A stretch of 64,000 nucleotides of DNA from Romboutsia sp. CE17 (GTDB lineage: Bacteria; Bacillota; Clostridia; Peptostreptococcales; Peptostreptococcaceae): contig NZ_CP051144.1 of NCBI RefSeq assembly GCF_012317385.1, positions 3,038,001 through 3,102,000 on the forward strand, given 5' to 3'. Positions within the stretch are counted from its first letter, which is position 1, and every line of letters starts with the position of its first letter. The notes beneath the pieces were generated by a model. It did not search any database. It worked only from the letters and a program-made list of their open reading frames with translations, and was not told where the DNA came from. This document shows positions 38,005-47,244 of the stretch, in pieces. Both the position numbers and the translations under genes were made by a program.

Positions 38005-38598
38005 ATGAGTAGTATAAAAAATATGATAAAGCAATCTACAGCCGTTATATTAGTTGGTGGAAAATCAAGTAGAATGGGATATAAAGATAAGTATAGTTTG
38101 AAGTTTAAAAATCAGAGGTTTATTGATTGTATAACAGAAAAATTAGATTGCTTTGAAAATATTATAATATCAGTGAACCAAAATCAAGATTTAGATAACT
38201 TTAAATATAAAAGCTTTGTAGATGAGATAAAAGAGATTGGACCTATAGGGGGAATATATACGGCTATGAATAATATTGAAAATGACATATTATTTATATG
38301 TACTTGTGATATGCCTAATATAAGTAAAGAACTAGTATATGAGCTGTATTCAAATTTTGATTATAAATATGATTGTATAATAGCAACAATAAATGGGAAA
38401 ATTCAACCTTTATTTGGAATATACCAAAAAAGAATAAAAGATAAAGTAAAAGAAAATATTGATGAATCAAATTATAAAATAAAGAATTTATTAGATAAAG
38501 TTAACACTAAGTATATAGATTTTAGTGAAATATATTCTAGCCAATTTTTAAACATAAACACCATAGAAGAGTACAAAAATTATTGTAAAATTAAATAA
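38005..38598 (+). CDS. mobA: Molybdenum cofactor guanylyltransferase (MobA-like)
   Basis: This 197-residue nucleotidyltransferase has the signature AVILVGGKSSRMGYKDKYSL (about 13-32), then GPIGGIYTAM and CDMPNISKEL with the Mg-binding Asp. MobA transfers GMP to molybdopterin to form the MGD cofactor of enzymes such as formate dehydrogenase. No other Mo-cofactor gene is in the window. Other small NTP transferases of this fold have similar motifs, so the exact substrate carries some doubt. Ribosome binding site AGGGGGGAT; terminator follows. Confidence 0.82.
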   Translation: MSSIKNMIKQSTAVILVGGKSSRMGYKDKYSLKFKNQRFIDCITEKLDCFENIIISVNQNQDLDNFKYKSFVDEIKEIGPIGGIYTAMNNIENDILFICTCDMPNISKELVYELYSNFDYKYDCIIATINGKIQPLFGIYQKRIKDKVKENIDESNYKIKNLLDKVNTKYIDFSEIYSSQFLNINTIEEYKNYCKIK

Positions 38599-38604
38599 TT
38601 AATT

Positions 38605-38645
38605 AAAAATATTACTATAAGATTAAACTTATAGTAATATTTTTT
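38605..38645 (+). terminator. Intrinsic terminator of mobA
   Basis: AAAAATATTACTATAA pairs with TTATAGTAATATTTTT; the stem is about 16 bp. Confidence 0.85.
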
Positions 38646-38807
38646 GTAGTATATAAAGTAAATTTTTTTATATTAGTAAGAGTTATAATTCATAACAAAA
38701 TATACTATAATTAACTTAGAAAATACAAAATATATAGATCATAAACAGCAAGTTTTAACGATATATAGATAATTTATTTAAGACATAACTATTACAAGGG
38801 GGAAAGT

Positions 38808-40115
38808 ATGAATTATAAAGAATCATTGAAGTACATAGAAGATACACATAAATTTGGTATAAGATTAGGTTTAGACTCTACAGGAAAATTACTAGAACTT
38901 TTAGGCAATCCACAAGAAAACTTAAAAGTAGTTCATGTAGCAGGAACAAATGGAAAAGGTTCAGTTTGCTCATTTATAGCAAATATATTAAAAGAAGAAG
39001 GTTATAAGGTTGGACTTTATACATCACCATATTTAGAAACTTTTACAGAAAGAATAAGAGTAAATGGAGAAAATATACCTGAAGAAGATGTAGCAAGAAT
39101 AATAACTATAATAAAAGATAAAATAGAAATAATGATTAATGAAGGTTATTCTGCTCCTACAGAATTTGAAATAGTAACAGCTATGGCATTTTATTATTAT
39201 AATGAACAAAACATGGATTATGTAGTATTAGAAGTTGGTTTAGGTGGAAGATATGATTCAACAAATGTTATAAAAACTCCATTAGTAAGTGTAGTAGTAT
39301 CAATAAGCTTAGATCATATAGGAGTACTTGGAGATACAATTGGAAAGATAGCATATGAGAAAGCTGGAATAATAAAAGAAAATGGGGCTGCAATAGTATA
39401 TAAACAAGTTAAAGAAGCTGAAGATGTTATAAAACAGGTTTGTAAGGAAAAAAATGCAGAATATATAGAAGTAAACTTTAATGATATAGAAATTAAGAAA
39501 TCTGATATTTATTCACAAGTATATAATTGCACAGTTATGGGAGAGAAATTTGATAACTTAGAAATAAGGTTAATAGGAGAACATCAAATAAATAACTCAA
39601 TAGTGGCACTAAATGTAATTAAATTTTTGAGAGATAATAAAAATATTAAAGTTAGCAATGAATCTATAGAAAAAGGTCTCTTAAATACTAAGTGGCCAGG
39701 TAGAATAGAAAAAATAAAAGATAAACCAATGTTCATCATAGATGGAGCTCATAATGAAGATGGAGCGAAATCTCTAGCTAAAGCTTTAGAAAAGAACTTC
39801 CCAGATAAGAAATTAACTATGTTAATTGGAATGTTGGCTGATAAAGATGTAGATAGTGTTTTAAAAATATTAATGCCTAAATTTAACAAAGTAATTACAA
39901 CGACTCCAGCTAACGATAGAGCAATAAGTTGTGAAGAATTAAAAAATAAAATATCTAAGTATATTGAAGATGTAACTGCAATTGAAAATATAGAAGAGGC
40001 AGTAAAATATACTTTAGATAATGCAAAAGAAGATGATGTTATAATTAGTGCTGGTTCATTATATATGATAGGAACAGTTAGAACATTAGTAAACGAAAAA
40101 GAATTAGTTATATAA
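38808..40115 (+). CDS. folC: Folylpolyglutamate / dihydrofolate synthase
   Basis: The protein has 435 residues. The Mur ligase-like ATP site reads HVAGTNGKGSVCSFIANIL (about 44-62), and TSPYLETFTERIRVNG follows. ILEVGLGGRYDSTN-type sequence (VLEVGLGGRYDSTNV) and SLDHIGVLGDTIGKIAYEKA mark the central domain, and FIIDGAHNEDGAKSLA the C-terminal domain. It adds glutamate to dihydropteroate and folates. Ribosome binding site AAGGGGGAAA. Confidence 0.96.
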   Translation: MNYKESLKYIEDTHKFGIRLGLDSTGKLLELLGNPQENLKVVHVAGTNGKGSVCSFIANILKEEGYKVGLYTSPYLETFTERIRVNGENIPEEDVARIITIIKDKIEIMINEGYSAPTEFEIVTAMAFYYYNEQNMDYVVLEVGLGGRYDSTNVIKTPLVSVVVSISLDHIGVLGDTIGKIAYEKAGIIKENGAAIVYKQVKEAEDVIKQVCKEKNAEYIEVNFNDIEIKKSDIYSQVYNCTVMGEKFDNLEIRLIGEHQINNSIVALNVIKFLRDNKNIKVSNESIEKGLLNTKWPGRIEKIKDKPMFIIDGAHNEDGAKSLAKALEKNFPDKKLTMLIGMLADKDVDSVLKILMPKFNKVITTTPANDRAISCEELKNKISKYIEDVTAIENIEEAVKYTLDNAKEDDVIISAGSLYMIGTVRTLVNEKELVI

Positions 40116-40131
40116 AAATAAATATAAAATA

Positions 40132-40182
40132 TAAAGGCTACCTTAGGATAATTGAAATTACCTTTAAAAGGTAGCTTTTATA
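40132..40182 (+). terminator. Intrinsic terminator of folC
   Basis: An AAAGGCTACCTT arm pairs with AAGGTAGCTTTT with one bulge, then TATTTATT. Confidence 0.65.
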
Positions 40183-40324
40183 TTTATTAATTATAGATAA
40201 AATCTATAAATATATATCAAATATTGTATATTTCTATAAAACTTTACTAAAAAAATAGTATTTGATATAATTTAACATGGAATAATTGAATAATATGTAA
40301 ATAAAAGTAAATGGGGGAGTAATA

Positions 40325-41041
40325 ATGAAATTAAACAAAAGAATAAAAGTTTTATCAGTAGGGATGTTATTAGTATTAACACTAAGTAGTGTTGTTGGAT
40401 GCTCATCTAATAATGGAGTTTCATCTTATAGTGATATAGACTCAACTAAAACATTAGAGTTAGTTGAAGAAAATGAAAAAACATTAGTTATAGATGTTAG
40501 AGATACAGATGCATATGCAAAAGGACATTTAGCTAATGCTATAAATATACCATTCGATGAATTTGAGAGTAAAATAGCTGATTTAGAGGGGTATAAAGAC
40601 CAAGATATAATATTAATATGTAACACTGGAAATAAAAGTGGTAAAGCAGCTAAAATGTTAGTAGATAAAGGTTTTAGTAAGGTATATAATGCAGAAGATG
40701 GAATGGAAGAGTTTGATTATAAAACAGTTAAATACAACAATGTAACAGGTAGTGAATTTGAAAAATTAGTAGAAGAAAATAAAGATGCAGTTATATTAGA
40801 TGTTAGAGATGCTAAAGATTATGATAAGAGTCATATAGAAAATGCTATAAATATACCAATAGATGAATTTGAATCAAGAATTAATGAGCTTAAAGACTAT
40901 AAAGATAAAGAAATTTTAATTTATTGTTCAGTAGGAAGAAGAAGTGCTCAAGCTGCAGGAATATTAGAAAATAATGGGTATAATAATGTTTCTAATTCAG
41001 TAGATGGAGTAAAAGAATATGAATTTAAATTAGTTAAATAA
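40325..41041 (+). CDS. Double-rhodanese lipoprotein
   Basis: The protein has 238 residues. The signal peptide has a lipobox Cys at residue 26 (SVVGCSSN). Two rhodanese domains (about 38-135 and 140-236) each have an active-site Cys: ILICNTGNKSGKA (about C99) and ILIYCSVGRRSAQ (about C201). Both domains also have the DVRD motif. Rhodaneses carry sulfane sulfur (or selenium). E. coli YnjE, also exported with several rhodanese domains, lies in the same kind of neighbourhood as the genes that follow here. Sulfur handling outside the membrane is inferred. Confidence 0.9.
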   Translation: MKLNKRIKVLSVGMLLVLTLSSVVGCSSNNGVSSYSDIDSTKTLELVEENEKTLVIDVRDTDAYAKGHLANAINIPFDEFESKIADLEGYKDQDIILICNTGNKSGKAAKMLVDKGFSKVYNAEDGMEEFDYKTVKYNNVTGSEFEKLVEENKDAVILDVRDAKDYDKSHIENAINIPIDEFESRINELKDYKDKEILIYCSVGRRSAQAAGILENNGYNNVSNSVDGVKEYEFKLVK

Positions 41042-41050
41042 GCTAAATTA

Positions 41051-41092
41051 AGAGGGGTATATAAATTTAACATTTTTATATACCCCTTTACT
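41051..41092 (+). terminator. Intrinsic terminator after the rhodanese gene
   Basis: AGGGGTATATAAA pairs with TTTATATACCCCT, then TTACT. The next gene may therefore be expressed from readthrough or its own start. Confidence 0.75.
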
Positions 41093-41107
41093 TAATAATA
41101 GAGAGGA

Positions 41108-41830
41108 TTGATTAATATTAGTAATGTAAAAGAAAATAAAAGAAAGGGTTTAAATAAAACATTTTGGATTACTTTAGGAACTATAGTAGTACTAATTTTA
41201 GCTTATTTATTTATTCCTCAAGTAAATAGTGTTATAAATAAAATGACTTCTTATTTAGTAGCTCTTGATATGGAAGGACTAAAAGAATATATTTTATCCT
41301 TTGGAATGTGGGCTCCTATAATATCATTTTTACTTATGATACTTCAATCAGTAGCAGCACCATTGCCAGCGTTTGTTATAACTTTTGCCAATGCAGCTTT
41401 ATTTGGATGGATAAAAGGAGCAATATTATCATGGTCAAGTGCAATGGTAGGGGCAGCACTATGTTTTTACATAGCTAAGTTTTTAGGTAGAAATACAGTA
41501 GAGAATCTTACAAGTAAATTTGCTCTTGATAATATAGATGATTTTTTTGAGAAATATGGGAAACATACTATTTTAATAGCAAGACTACTTCCATTTATGT
41601 CATTTGATTTAGTAAGTTACGCTGCAGGACTAACATCGATGAACTTTACATCATTTTTCATAGCTACAGGGTTAGGCCAATTACCAGCAACTATAGTTTA
41701 CTCATATGTTGGCGGTATGTTGACTGGTGGAGCTAAACTAATGGTTACAGGATTATTTACATTGTTTGCTCTTAGTATACTTGCATATGTAATAAAAATG
41801 ATATGGAATGAAAAAAATAATAAAAATTAG
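41108..41830 (+). CDS. TVP38/TMEM64 family membrane protein (YdjX/YdjZ-like), first copy
   Basis: The protein has about 240 residues, six helices and the VTT-domain features: ANAALFGWIKGAILSWSSAM and the re-entrant motif IARLLPFMSFDLVSYAAGLT. Family members (with DedA) are thought to act in lipid or small-molecule traffic across the membrane; the function is not settled. The start is uncertain: TTG at 41108 sits only one base after GAGAGG. A second copy is encoded at 43052. Confidence 0.85.
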   Translation: MINISNVKENKRKGLNKTFWITLGTIVVLILAYLFIPQVNSVINKMTSYLVALDMEGLKEYILSFGMWAPIISFLLMILQSVAAPLPAFVITFANAALFGWIKGAILSWSSAMVGAALCFYIAKFLGRNTVENLTSKFALDNIDDFFEKYGKHTILIARLLPFMSFDLVSYAAGLTSMNFTSFFIATGLGQLPATIVYSYVGGMLTGGAKLMVTGLFTLFALSILAYVIKMIWNEKNNKN

Positions 41831-41837
41831 ATTTATA

Positions 41838-41880
41838 AAGGGATGTTTGAAAATATTAATATTTTAAGACATCCCATTTA
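41838..41880 (+). terminator. Hairpin after the first TVP38 gene
   Basis: GGGATGTTTGAAAATA pairs with TATTTTAAGACATCCC with two mismatches. The T-run is short (ATTTAT), so it may be leaky. Confidence 0.5.
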
Positions 41881-41900
41881 TAAAGTGTAGGTGATTACTT

Positions 41901-43037
41901 ATGAATAAGATAAATCTAGATAAAAAAACTATAGAATTAGTGAGAGAAAAACATAAAGAATGTATAAACTGTAAGTTATGTTTTGATGTATGTCCTATGA
42001 TGAAAGAGTACAGCTCTTCTCCAAAAGAATTAATGATTGATATAGTCGAGAATAAAAATATAGATAAAAATATACCATACTCTTGTATGTTATGTAGTAT
42101 TTGTAAAGTAAAATGTCCTAAAGATATTGATCTAAAAGAGATGTTTTATGACATACGAAGGGACATAATGAGTAGTAACTATAAAAATATAAAGAATTTA
42201 GGATATAATACAATAAAATTTCATCAGATAAATAGCTTTTCACCAATATTTTCAAGGAGTTATATAAATAATAAAACTAAGAAAATATTTTTACCTGGAT
42301 GTAGCCTTTCAAGTTATAGTCCTGATATAGTTATAAAAACTTATGATTATTTAAAGAGTCATATAGATGATATTTCATTAGCAGTAGAGTGCTGTGGTAA
42401 ACCTACACTTGCTATGGGAGATGAGAAGAAATTTAAAAAGTATTATTCTAAATTAGATAATATATTCAAAGAAAATAAAATAGAAGAAGTTATCGTAGCC
42501 TGTCCAAATTGTTTTGATACTATAAGAAATAGCAGTAAAGATATTAAGGTAACTTCATTATGGTCAGTAATTAATGAGTTTAAAATCCCTGATGAGCTAA
42601 AAAAACACTATGATGACATAGAGCAAGAATTTTCTCTTCACGATCCATGCCCTATAAGATATGAAAGTAAAATACATGATGATGTAAGAGATATTTTAAA
42701 AGATTTAGGTGTTAAAATAGTTGAGTTTGATAAAAATAGGGACAAAAGTGAATGCTGTGGTGCAGGAGCTATGGTTAGGGTAACTAATCCTGAGATTTCA
42801 ATAAATCAAACTAATAAAAGAGCAAATGAAGCTAAAAGTGATACTGTAGTATCTTATTGTGAATCTTGTTGTGAGTCTATGATGTCTGTAGGGAAAAATT
42901 CTATACATATATTAGATTTTATTTTTAATGAAGATGTAATAAACAAGAAAAAATTTGCTCAGAATAGAACTTCTGTAATTTATAAATGGAAAATGAGATA
43001 TAAGACAGTTCAAAAAGGAAAAAATAATAAATTTTAA
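41901..43037 (+). CDS. Fe-S / CCG-domain oxidoreductase subunit (GlpC/HdrB-like)
   Basis: The protein has 378 residues. Two 4Fe-4S ferredoxin motifs are near the N-terminus: C-INC-KLC-FDVCP (about 17-28) and CMLCSICKVKCP (about 59-70). Two CCG domains follow, VECCGKPTLAMG (about 160) and SECCGAGAMVRV (about 283). This build is shared by GlpC, LutA and HdrB-like electron carriers, which pass electrons or reduce disulfides at the membrane. It lies between two TVP38 genes and overlaps the second, so it probably works with them. The electron partner is unknown. Confidence 0.85.
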   Translation: MNKINLDKKTIELVREKHKECINCKLCFDVCPMMKEYSSSPKELMIDIVENKNIDKNIPYSCMLCSICKVKCPKDIDLKEMFYDIRRDIMSSNYKNIKNLGYNTIKFHQINSFSPIFSRSYINNKTKKIFLPGCSLSSYSPDIVIKTYDYLKSHIDDISLAVECCGKPTLAMGDEKKFKKYYSKLDNIFKENKIEEVIVACPNCFDTIRNSSKDIKVTSLWSVINEFKIPDELKKHYDDIEQEFSLHDPCPIRYESKIHDDVRDILKDLGVKIVEFDKNRDKSECCGAGAMVRVTNPEISINQTNKRANEAKSDTVVSYCESCCESMMSVGKNSIHILDFIFNEDVINKKKFAQNRTSVIYKWKMRYKTVQKGKNNKF

Positions 43038-43051
43038 TGGAGATATTTATT

Positions 43052-43720
43052 GTGAAAAAGAATAAGCAAAAAATATTAAAAATAGCTTTAGGTATTTTAT
43101 TTTTAGCTATTATATTAGTAGTTATTTATAAAATATATAGTTTAAATTTAGGTTCAGAAGAAATTAAGAACTATGTACAAGGATTTGGAAAAATTGGGCC
43201 ATTAGTATATATTATAATGTTTTCATTAGTTCCGCTTACATTATTTCCAGATTCAGTCTTAGCAATAGCTGGAGGACTTATATTTGGTTTATTCAAAGGA
43301 TATATATATACAACTATAGGTGCATTAATTGGAGGAACTATATCTTTTTATATATCTAGATATTGGGGAAGAGAAGTTGTAAAGAAGCTTACTAAAGAAA
43401 AATTAGATAAAGTAGAAGAAATGATTAATAATAGAGGATTTATAATAATTTTTATATTAAGGCTAATTCCACTATTACCATATGATGTTATAAGTTATGG
43501 TGCGGGACTTACAGCAGTTAAGTATAAGGATTTCTTATTAGCTACATTATTTGGAACTATACCAGGTATATTAGTATTTACTAACTTAGGAGCACAAACT
43601 GTTAATATTGGAAGTAATAGTTTTTATATATCAGTAGCTTTATTAATTCTTTTATTTATAATATCAATATTTTTTAAAAATAAGTTCATATCAAAGGAAC
43701 TTAAAAATGACATAAAGTAA
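43052..43720 (+). CDS. TVP38/TMEM64 family membrane protein (YdjZ-like), second copy
   Basis: The protein has 222 residues from the GTG at 43052 (GGAGA 8 bases upstream). An ATG at 43037 overlaps the previous stop. Helices and motifs parallel the first copy: GGLIFGLFKGYIYTTIGALI and ILRLIPLLPYDVISYGAGLT. Two TVP38 proteins with an Fe-S protein between them recall E. coli ydjX-ydjY-ydjZ. Confidence 0.87.
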   Translation: MKKNKQKILKIALGILFLAIILVVIYKIYSLNLGSEEIKNYVQGFGKIGPLVYIIMFSLVPLTLFPDSVLAIAGGLIFGLFKGYIYTTIGALIGGTISFYISRYWGREVVKKLTKEKLDKVEEMINNRGFIIIFILRLIPLLPYDVISYGAGLTAVKYKDFLLATLFGTIPGILVFTNLGAQTVNIGSNSFYISVALLILLFIISIFFKNKFISKELKNDIK

Positions 43721-43735
43721 AATTAGGAGGCAATG

Positions 43736-44320
43736 ATGCTAGATACACATGCGAGAAAATATATTAATCCGATTATTGACTTAGGAGCAAAATTCTTTTT
43801 AAATTTGGGATTGAAGCCAAATCATGTTACTATAATAGCTCTTTTAGTAGGGATATCTACTTCTATATTTTTATATTTTGATATGAAATTAATTGCTGTT
43901 GCAGTATTATGGTTTTCTGGATATTTAGATGCAGTAGATGGAGCTATGGCAAGAAATAGTAATCTAACATCATCTTTTGGAACATTACTAGACATAGTTT
44001 CTGATAGAATAGTTGAAGTAGGAATGATAATTGTATTCGGAATAAACTTTGTAGATGTTAGATTTAATTTATTAATATTAGCAATATCTATATTAATGTC
44101 TATGACCATATTTTTGACAGTTGGAGCATGCACAGAGAAAAAAGGTATGAAGTCATTTTATTATCAAGCAGGAGTTGCAGAAAGAAGTGAAGGATTTATA
44201 TTGTTTTCATTAATGATTTTATTGCCGAATTATTTAGGAATAATAAGCAATATATTTTCTATATTAGTTTTATTTACAGCTGGGCAAAGATTCTTTGAAG
44301 CTAAAAGAATATTAGATTAG
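43736..44320 (+). CDS. CDP-alcohol phosphatidyltransferase family protein (YnjF-like)
   Basis: The protein has 194 residues from the second ATG, 5 bases after AGGAGG. Five to six membrane helices are seen. The family signature D-G-x2-A-R-x8-G-x3-D-x3-D is complete in DAVDGAMARNSNLTSS followed by FGTLLDIVSDR. Enzymes of this family swap CMP for an alcohol to make a phospholipid. The alcohol cannot be told. It lies between the TVP38 pair and a YnjBCD-like transporter, as its relative ynjF does in E. coli. Confidence 0.88.
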   Translation: MLDTHARKYINPIIDLGAKFFLNLGLKPNHVTIIALLVGISTSIFLYFDMKLIAVAVLWFSGYLDAVDGAMARNSNLTSSFGTLLDIVSDRIVEVGMIIVFGINFVDVRFNLLILAISILMSMTIFLTVGACTEKKGMKSFYYQAGVAERSEGFILFSLMILLPNYLGIISNIFSILVLFTAGQRFFEAKRILD

Positions 44321-44330
44321 GAGTGAGATT

Positions 44331-45548
44331 ATGAGAAAAAAATTATTAAGTATATTATGTGTAATATTATCAATATCTGTTGGATTAGTAGCATGTTCTA
44401 AAAAAACAGATACATCTAATGATATAAGTGTATTAGAAAGTAATTATGATGAAATATTAGAAAAGGCAAAAGGTACTACTGTAAACTTTTATGGATATGG
44501 TGGTAACGAAGTAATGAACAAATGGTTTGATACATATGTAGTGGATCAAATGAAAGAAAAATATGATATAACAGTAAAAAGAGTTGGTATGAATATAGAT
44601 GAAATTTTAAATCAACTACTATCAGATAAACAAGCTGATAATAATAAAGGTTCTATAGATGTAGTTTGGATAAATGGAGAAAACTTTAAGACTGCAAAAG
44701 AAAGTAATTTATTATTAGGATCATTTGTAGAAAAACTTCCAAACTTTAATGACTATGTAGATGTTACATCTGAAGATATAACAGTTGATTTTGGAACAAG
44801 TGTTGATGGATTAGAAGCTCCTTGGGGAAAAGCTCAATTTGCATTAGCAGTTAATTCAGATAAAGTATCACAAGCAATAAATGATACGAAGTCGCTAAAA
44901 GAGGTGATAATGTCTAATCCAGGAAAATTTACATATCCAGCTTTACCAGATTTTACTGGAAGTGCATTTGTAAGAAATGTAATTTACGATATAGTAGGTT
45001 ATGAAAATATAGCAAATTTACCAGAGGATAAAGAAGAAGTGAGAAAAGCTATACAACCTGCAATGGATTATTTAAATGAGATAAAACCTTACTTATGGAA
45101 TGAAGGAAAAACTTATCCATCTACAACATCTCAATTAGATAACATGTATTCAGATAATGAAGTATATTTTACTATGACATATTCTCCAAACTCATTACAA
45201 GGAAGAATGGATAGTGGAGAACTAAGTAAAGCTACAAAAATAATAGAATTTAAAAATGGAAATTTAAGTAATACTCATTTCTTAACTATACCATTTAATT
45301 CTCAAAATCAAGCAGGGGCTATGGTTTTAATAGATTTCTTAATGAGTATAGATGCTCAGGGGTCAAAAACTTATAGTGAAAACTGGGGTGATACTACTAT
45401 TTTAGATATGAATAAAGTCCCAGATGAAGATAAATCAAAATTTAGTGAAGATAGTATAGTAATAAAAAATTCAGTACCAGAACTAAGTGCAGGAATGGTT
45501 CCTATTATAGAAGAGATATGGACTGAAGAGGTGTTAGAAAGTGAATAA
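44331..45548 (+). CDS. ABC transporter substrate-binding lipoprotein (YnjB-like)
   Basis: The protein has 405 residues. The lipobox Cys is residue 22 (GLVACSKK). The mature part is a bilobed extracellular solute-binding protein of the YnjB (COG4134) class, with IDVVWINGENFKTAKES and YPALPDFTGSAFVRN as recognisable segments. The substrate is unknown. It overlaps the first permease gene by 8 bases. Ribosome binding site AGGAGTGAG. Confidence 0.87.
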   Translation: MRKKLLSILCVILSISVGLVACSKKTDTSNDISVLESNYDEILEKAKGTTVNFYGYGGNEVMNKWFDTYVVDQMKEKYDITVKRVGMNIDEILNQLLSDKQADNNKGSIDVVWINGENFKTAKESNLLLGSFVEKLPNFNDYVDVTSEDITVDFGTSVDGLEAPWGKAQFALAVNSDKVSQAINDTKSLKEVIMSNPGKFTYPALPDFTGSAFVRNVIYDIVGYENIANLPEDKEEVRKAIQPAMDYLNEIKPYLWNEGKTYPSTTSQLDNMYSDNEVYFTMTYSPNSLQGRMDSGELSKATKIIEFKNGNLSNTHFLTIPFNSQNQAGAMVLIDFLMSIDAQGSKTYSENWGDTTILDMNKVPDEDKSKFSEDSIVIKNSVPELSAGMVPIIEEIWTEEVLESE

Positions 45549-46401
45549 AAAGTTAAAGCCATATTTTCTAATATTACCTGTAACTATATTATTAGGTTCA
45601 ATTATGTTTGTTGGTCTAGCTAATTGTATAGTGCAAAGTTTAGGATACTTTCCTCAAATAGGTATGGATAATATGACTTTAGATTATTATAGAGAGATTT
45701 TAGGTGAGGCAACTTTCTTAAAGTCTCTTCTATTTAGTATAAAAACATCTTTAATATCAGCATTAATTTCTATTTTTATAGGTGTAGTATTATCATATCT
45801 ACTTTGCCAAGAAAAACATTCAAAGTTAAGAAATTCAATAATACATTTGCCAGTAATAGTACCGCATATAATAGTAGTTATACTGATGATATTTATATTT
45901 TCTCAGACTGGAATTATATCAAGAGTACTTTATAATTTAGGTATAGTAAGAGATTCTTCCCAATTTATGAATTTAATTTTAGATGATAAAGGTATAGGTA
46001 TAATATTAGTATATATATGGAAGGGAGTGCCTTATGTAGCACTTACAACTTACAATATACTTAAAAGTGTAAATGAAAAGTTAGAAGCTGCGGCTTTGAA
46101 CTTAGGTGCTACTAAAATTCAAAGTTTTATATATGTGATTTTGCCATTGGCAATTCCATCAATTATTTCATCTTTTATAGTATTATTTTCTTTTGCTTTT
46201 GGATCTTATGAGGTTCCATTTTTAATTGGTCCAAGTACACCAAAGGCATTGGCAGTGTATTCATATGTAAACTATATAAGTTCAGATTTAAGTAAGAGGT
46301 CTTTAGCTATGGTTATAAATACGATATTATCTATTGTAAGTTTTATTTTACTAATAATATATAATAAGGTATTTAGTAAAATGTATAAATATAAATTATA
46401 G
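45541..46401 (+). CDS. ABC transporter permease, first (YnjC N-terminal half-like)
   Basis: The protein has 286 residues and six helices, and starts at GTG within the end of the binding-protein gene. The ABC coupling loop is KLEAAALNLGATKIQSF. In E. coli YnjC is one double-length permease; here the two halves are separate genes. It belongs to the spermidine/thiamine/iron-type permease superfamily. Confidence 0.88.
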   Translation: MNKKLKPYFLILPVTILLGSIMFVGLANCIVQSLGYFPQIGMDNMTLDYYREILGEATFLKSLLFSIKTSLISALISIFIGVVLSYLLCQEKHSKLRNSIIHLPVIVPHIIVVILMIFIFSQTGIISRVLYNLGIVRDSSQFMNLILDDKGIGIILVYIWKGVPYVALTTYNILKSVNEKLEAAALNLGATKIQSFIYVILPLAIPSIISSFIVLFSFAFGSYEVPFLIGPSTPKALAVYSYVNYISSDLSKRSLAMVINTILSIVSFILLIIYNKVFSKMYKYKL

Positions 46402-46409
46402 GTGAATTT

Positions 46410-47210
46410 ATGAAAAAGAATGTAAAAAAATTAATTTTAGGTATAATGTTAATATCTATTATAATTCCTATATTAATACTAATACTGTGGTGTTTTATAA
46501 ATAGTTGGCCATATCCTGATCTACTTCCTAAAAATTACTCAACTAGAGGATTTGAATATATATTTAATATATCTAACTTAAAAATCTTAATTAATAGTAT
46601 TTTTATATCTATGATTATAGTAATTATAACAATTTTAATAAGTGTTCCGGCAGCAAAAGCAGTAGCATTATATGAATTTAAAGGTAAAAAATTATTTGAG
46701 CTATTAGTTTTATCTCCAATAATAATACCAATGATTTCTATAGCAATGGGAATACATATAACTTTTATTAAACTAAAATTAGCAAATAATTTGCTTGGAG
46801 TAATAATTATTAATATAATTCCATGCATACCATATGCGGTAAGGATTATAGGTGATGTATACAAATTAGTAGGAGATAGGCTTGAGCTACAAGCGGAGAT
46901 ATTAGGTGCTAGTAAATTTAATATATTTAGATATATAACTTTGCCACTTATACTTCCTGGTATAATTGGAGCTAGCAGTATGTGTTTTATAATATCTTTT
47001 AGTCAATATTTTTTAACTATGCTAATAGGCGGAGGAAGAATTATTACTTATCCAATGATAATGTTTCCTTATATACAAAGTGGAGATAGAAACATATCAG
47101 CATTATACAGTATAGTTTTTTTAGTAGTAAGTATAATAGTATTAATATTAATAGAAGGTAAAATAAAAAAATACTATAAAAATAATGAAGAAACTTCATA
47201 TTTAATATAA
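46410..47210 (+). CDS. ABC transporter permease, second (YnjC C-terminal half-like)
   Basis: This 266-residue, six-helix permease has the coupling loop LELQAEILGASKFNIFRYIT. It begins 8 bases after the first permease gene with AGGTGAATT. It forms the channel together with the preceding protein. Confidence 0.88.
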   Translation: MKKNVKKLILGIMLISIIIPILILILWCFINSWPYPDLLPKNYSTRGFEYIFNISNLKILINSIFISMIIVIITILISVPAAKAVALYEFKGKKLFELLVLSPIIIPMISIAMGIHITFIKLKLANNLLGVIIINIIPCIPYAVRIIGDVYKLVGDRLELQAEILGASKFNIFRYITLPLILPGIIGASSMCFIISFSQYFLTMLIGGGRIITYPMIMFPYIQSGDRNISALYSIVFLVVSIIVLILIEGKIKKYYKNNEETSYLI

Positions 47211-47244
47211 ATAAAGATATATTTAAAAATGTGAGGAGATTAAT

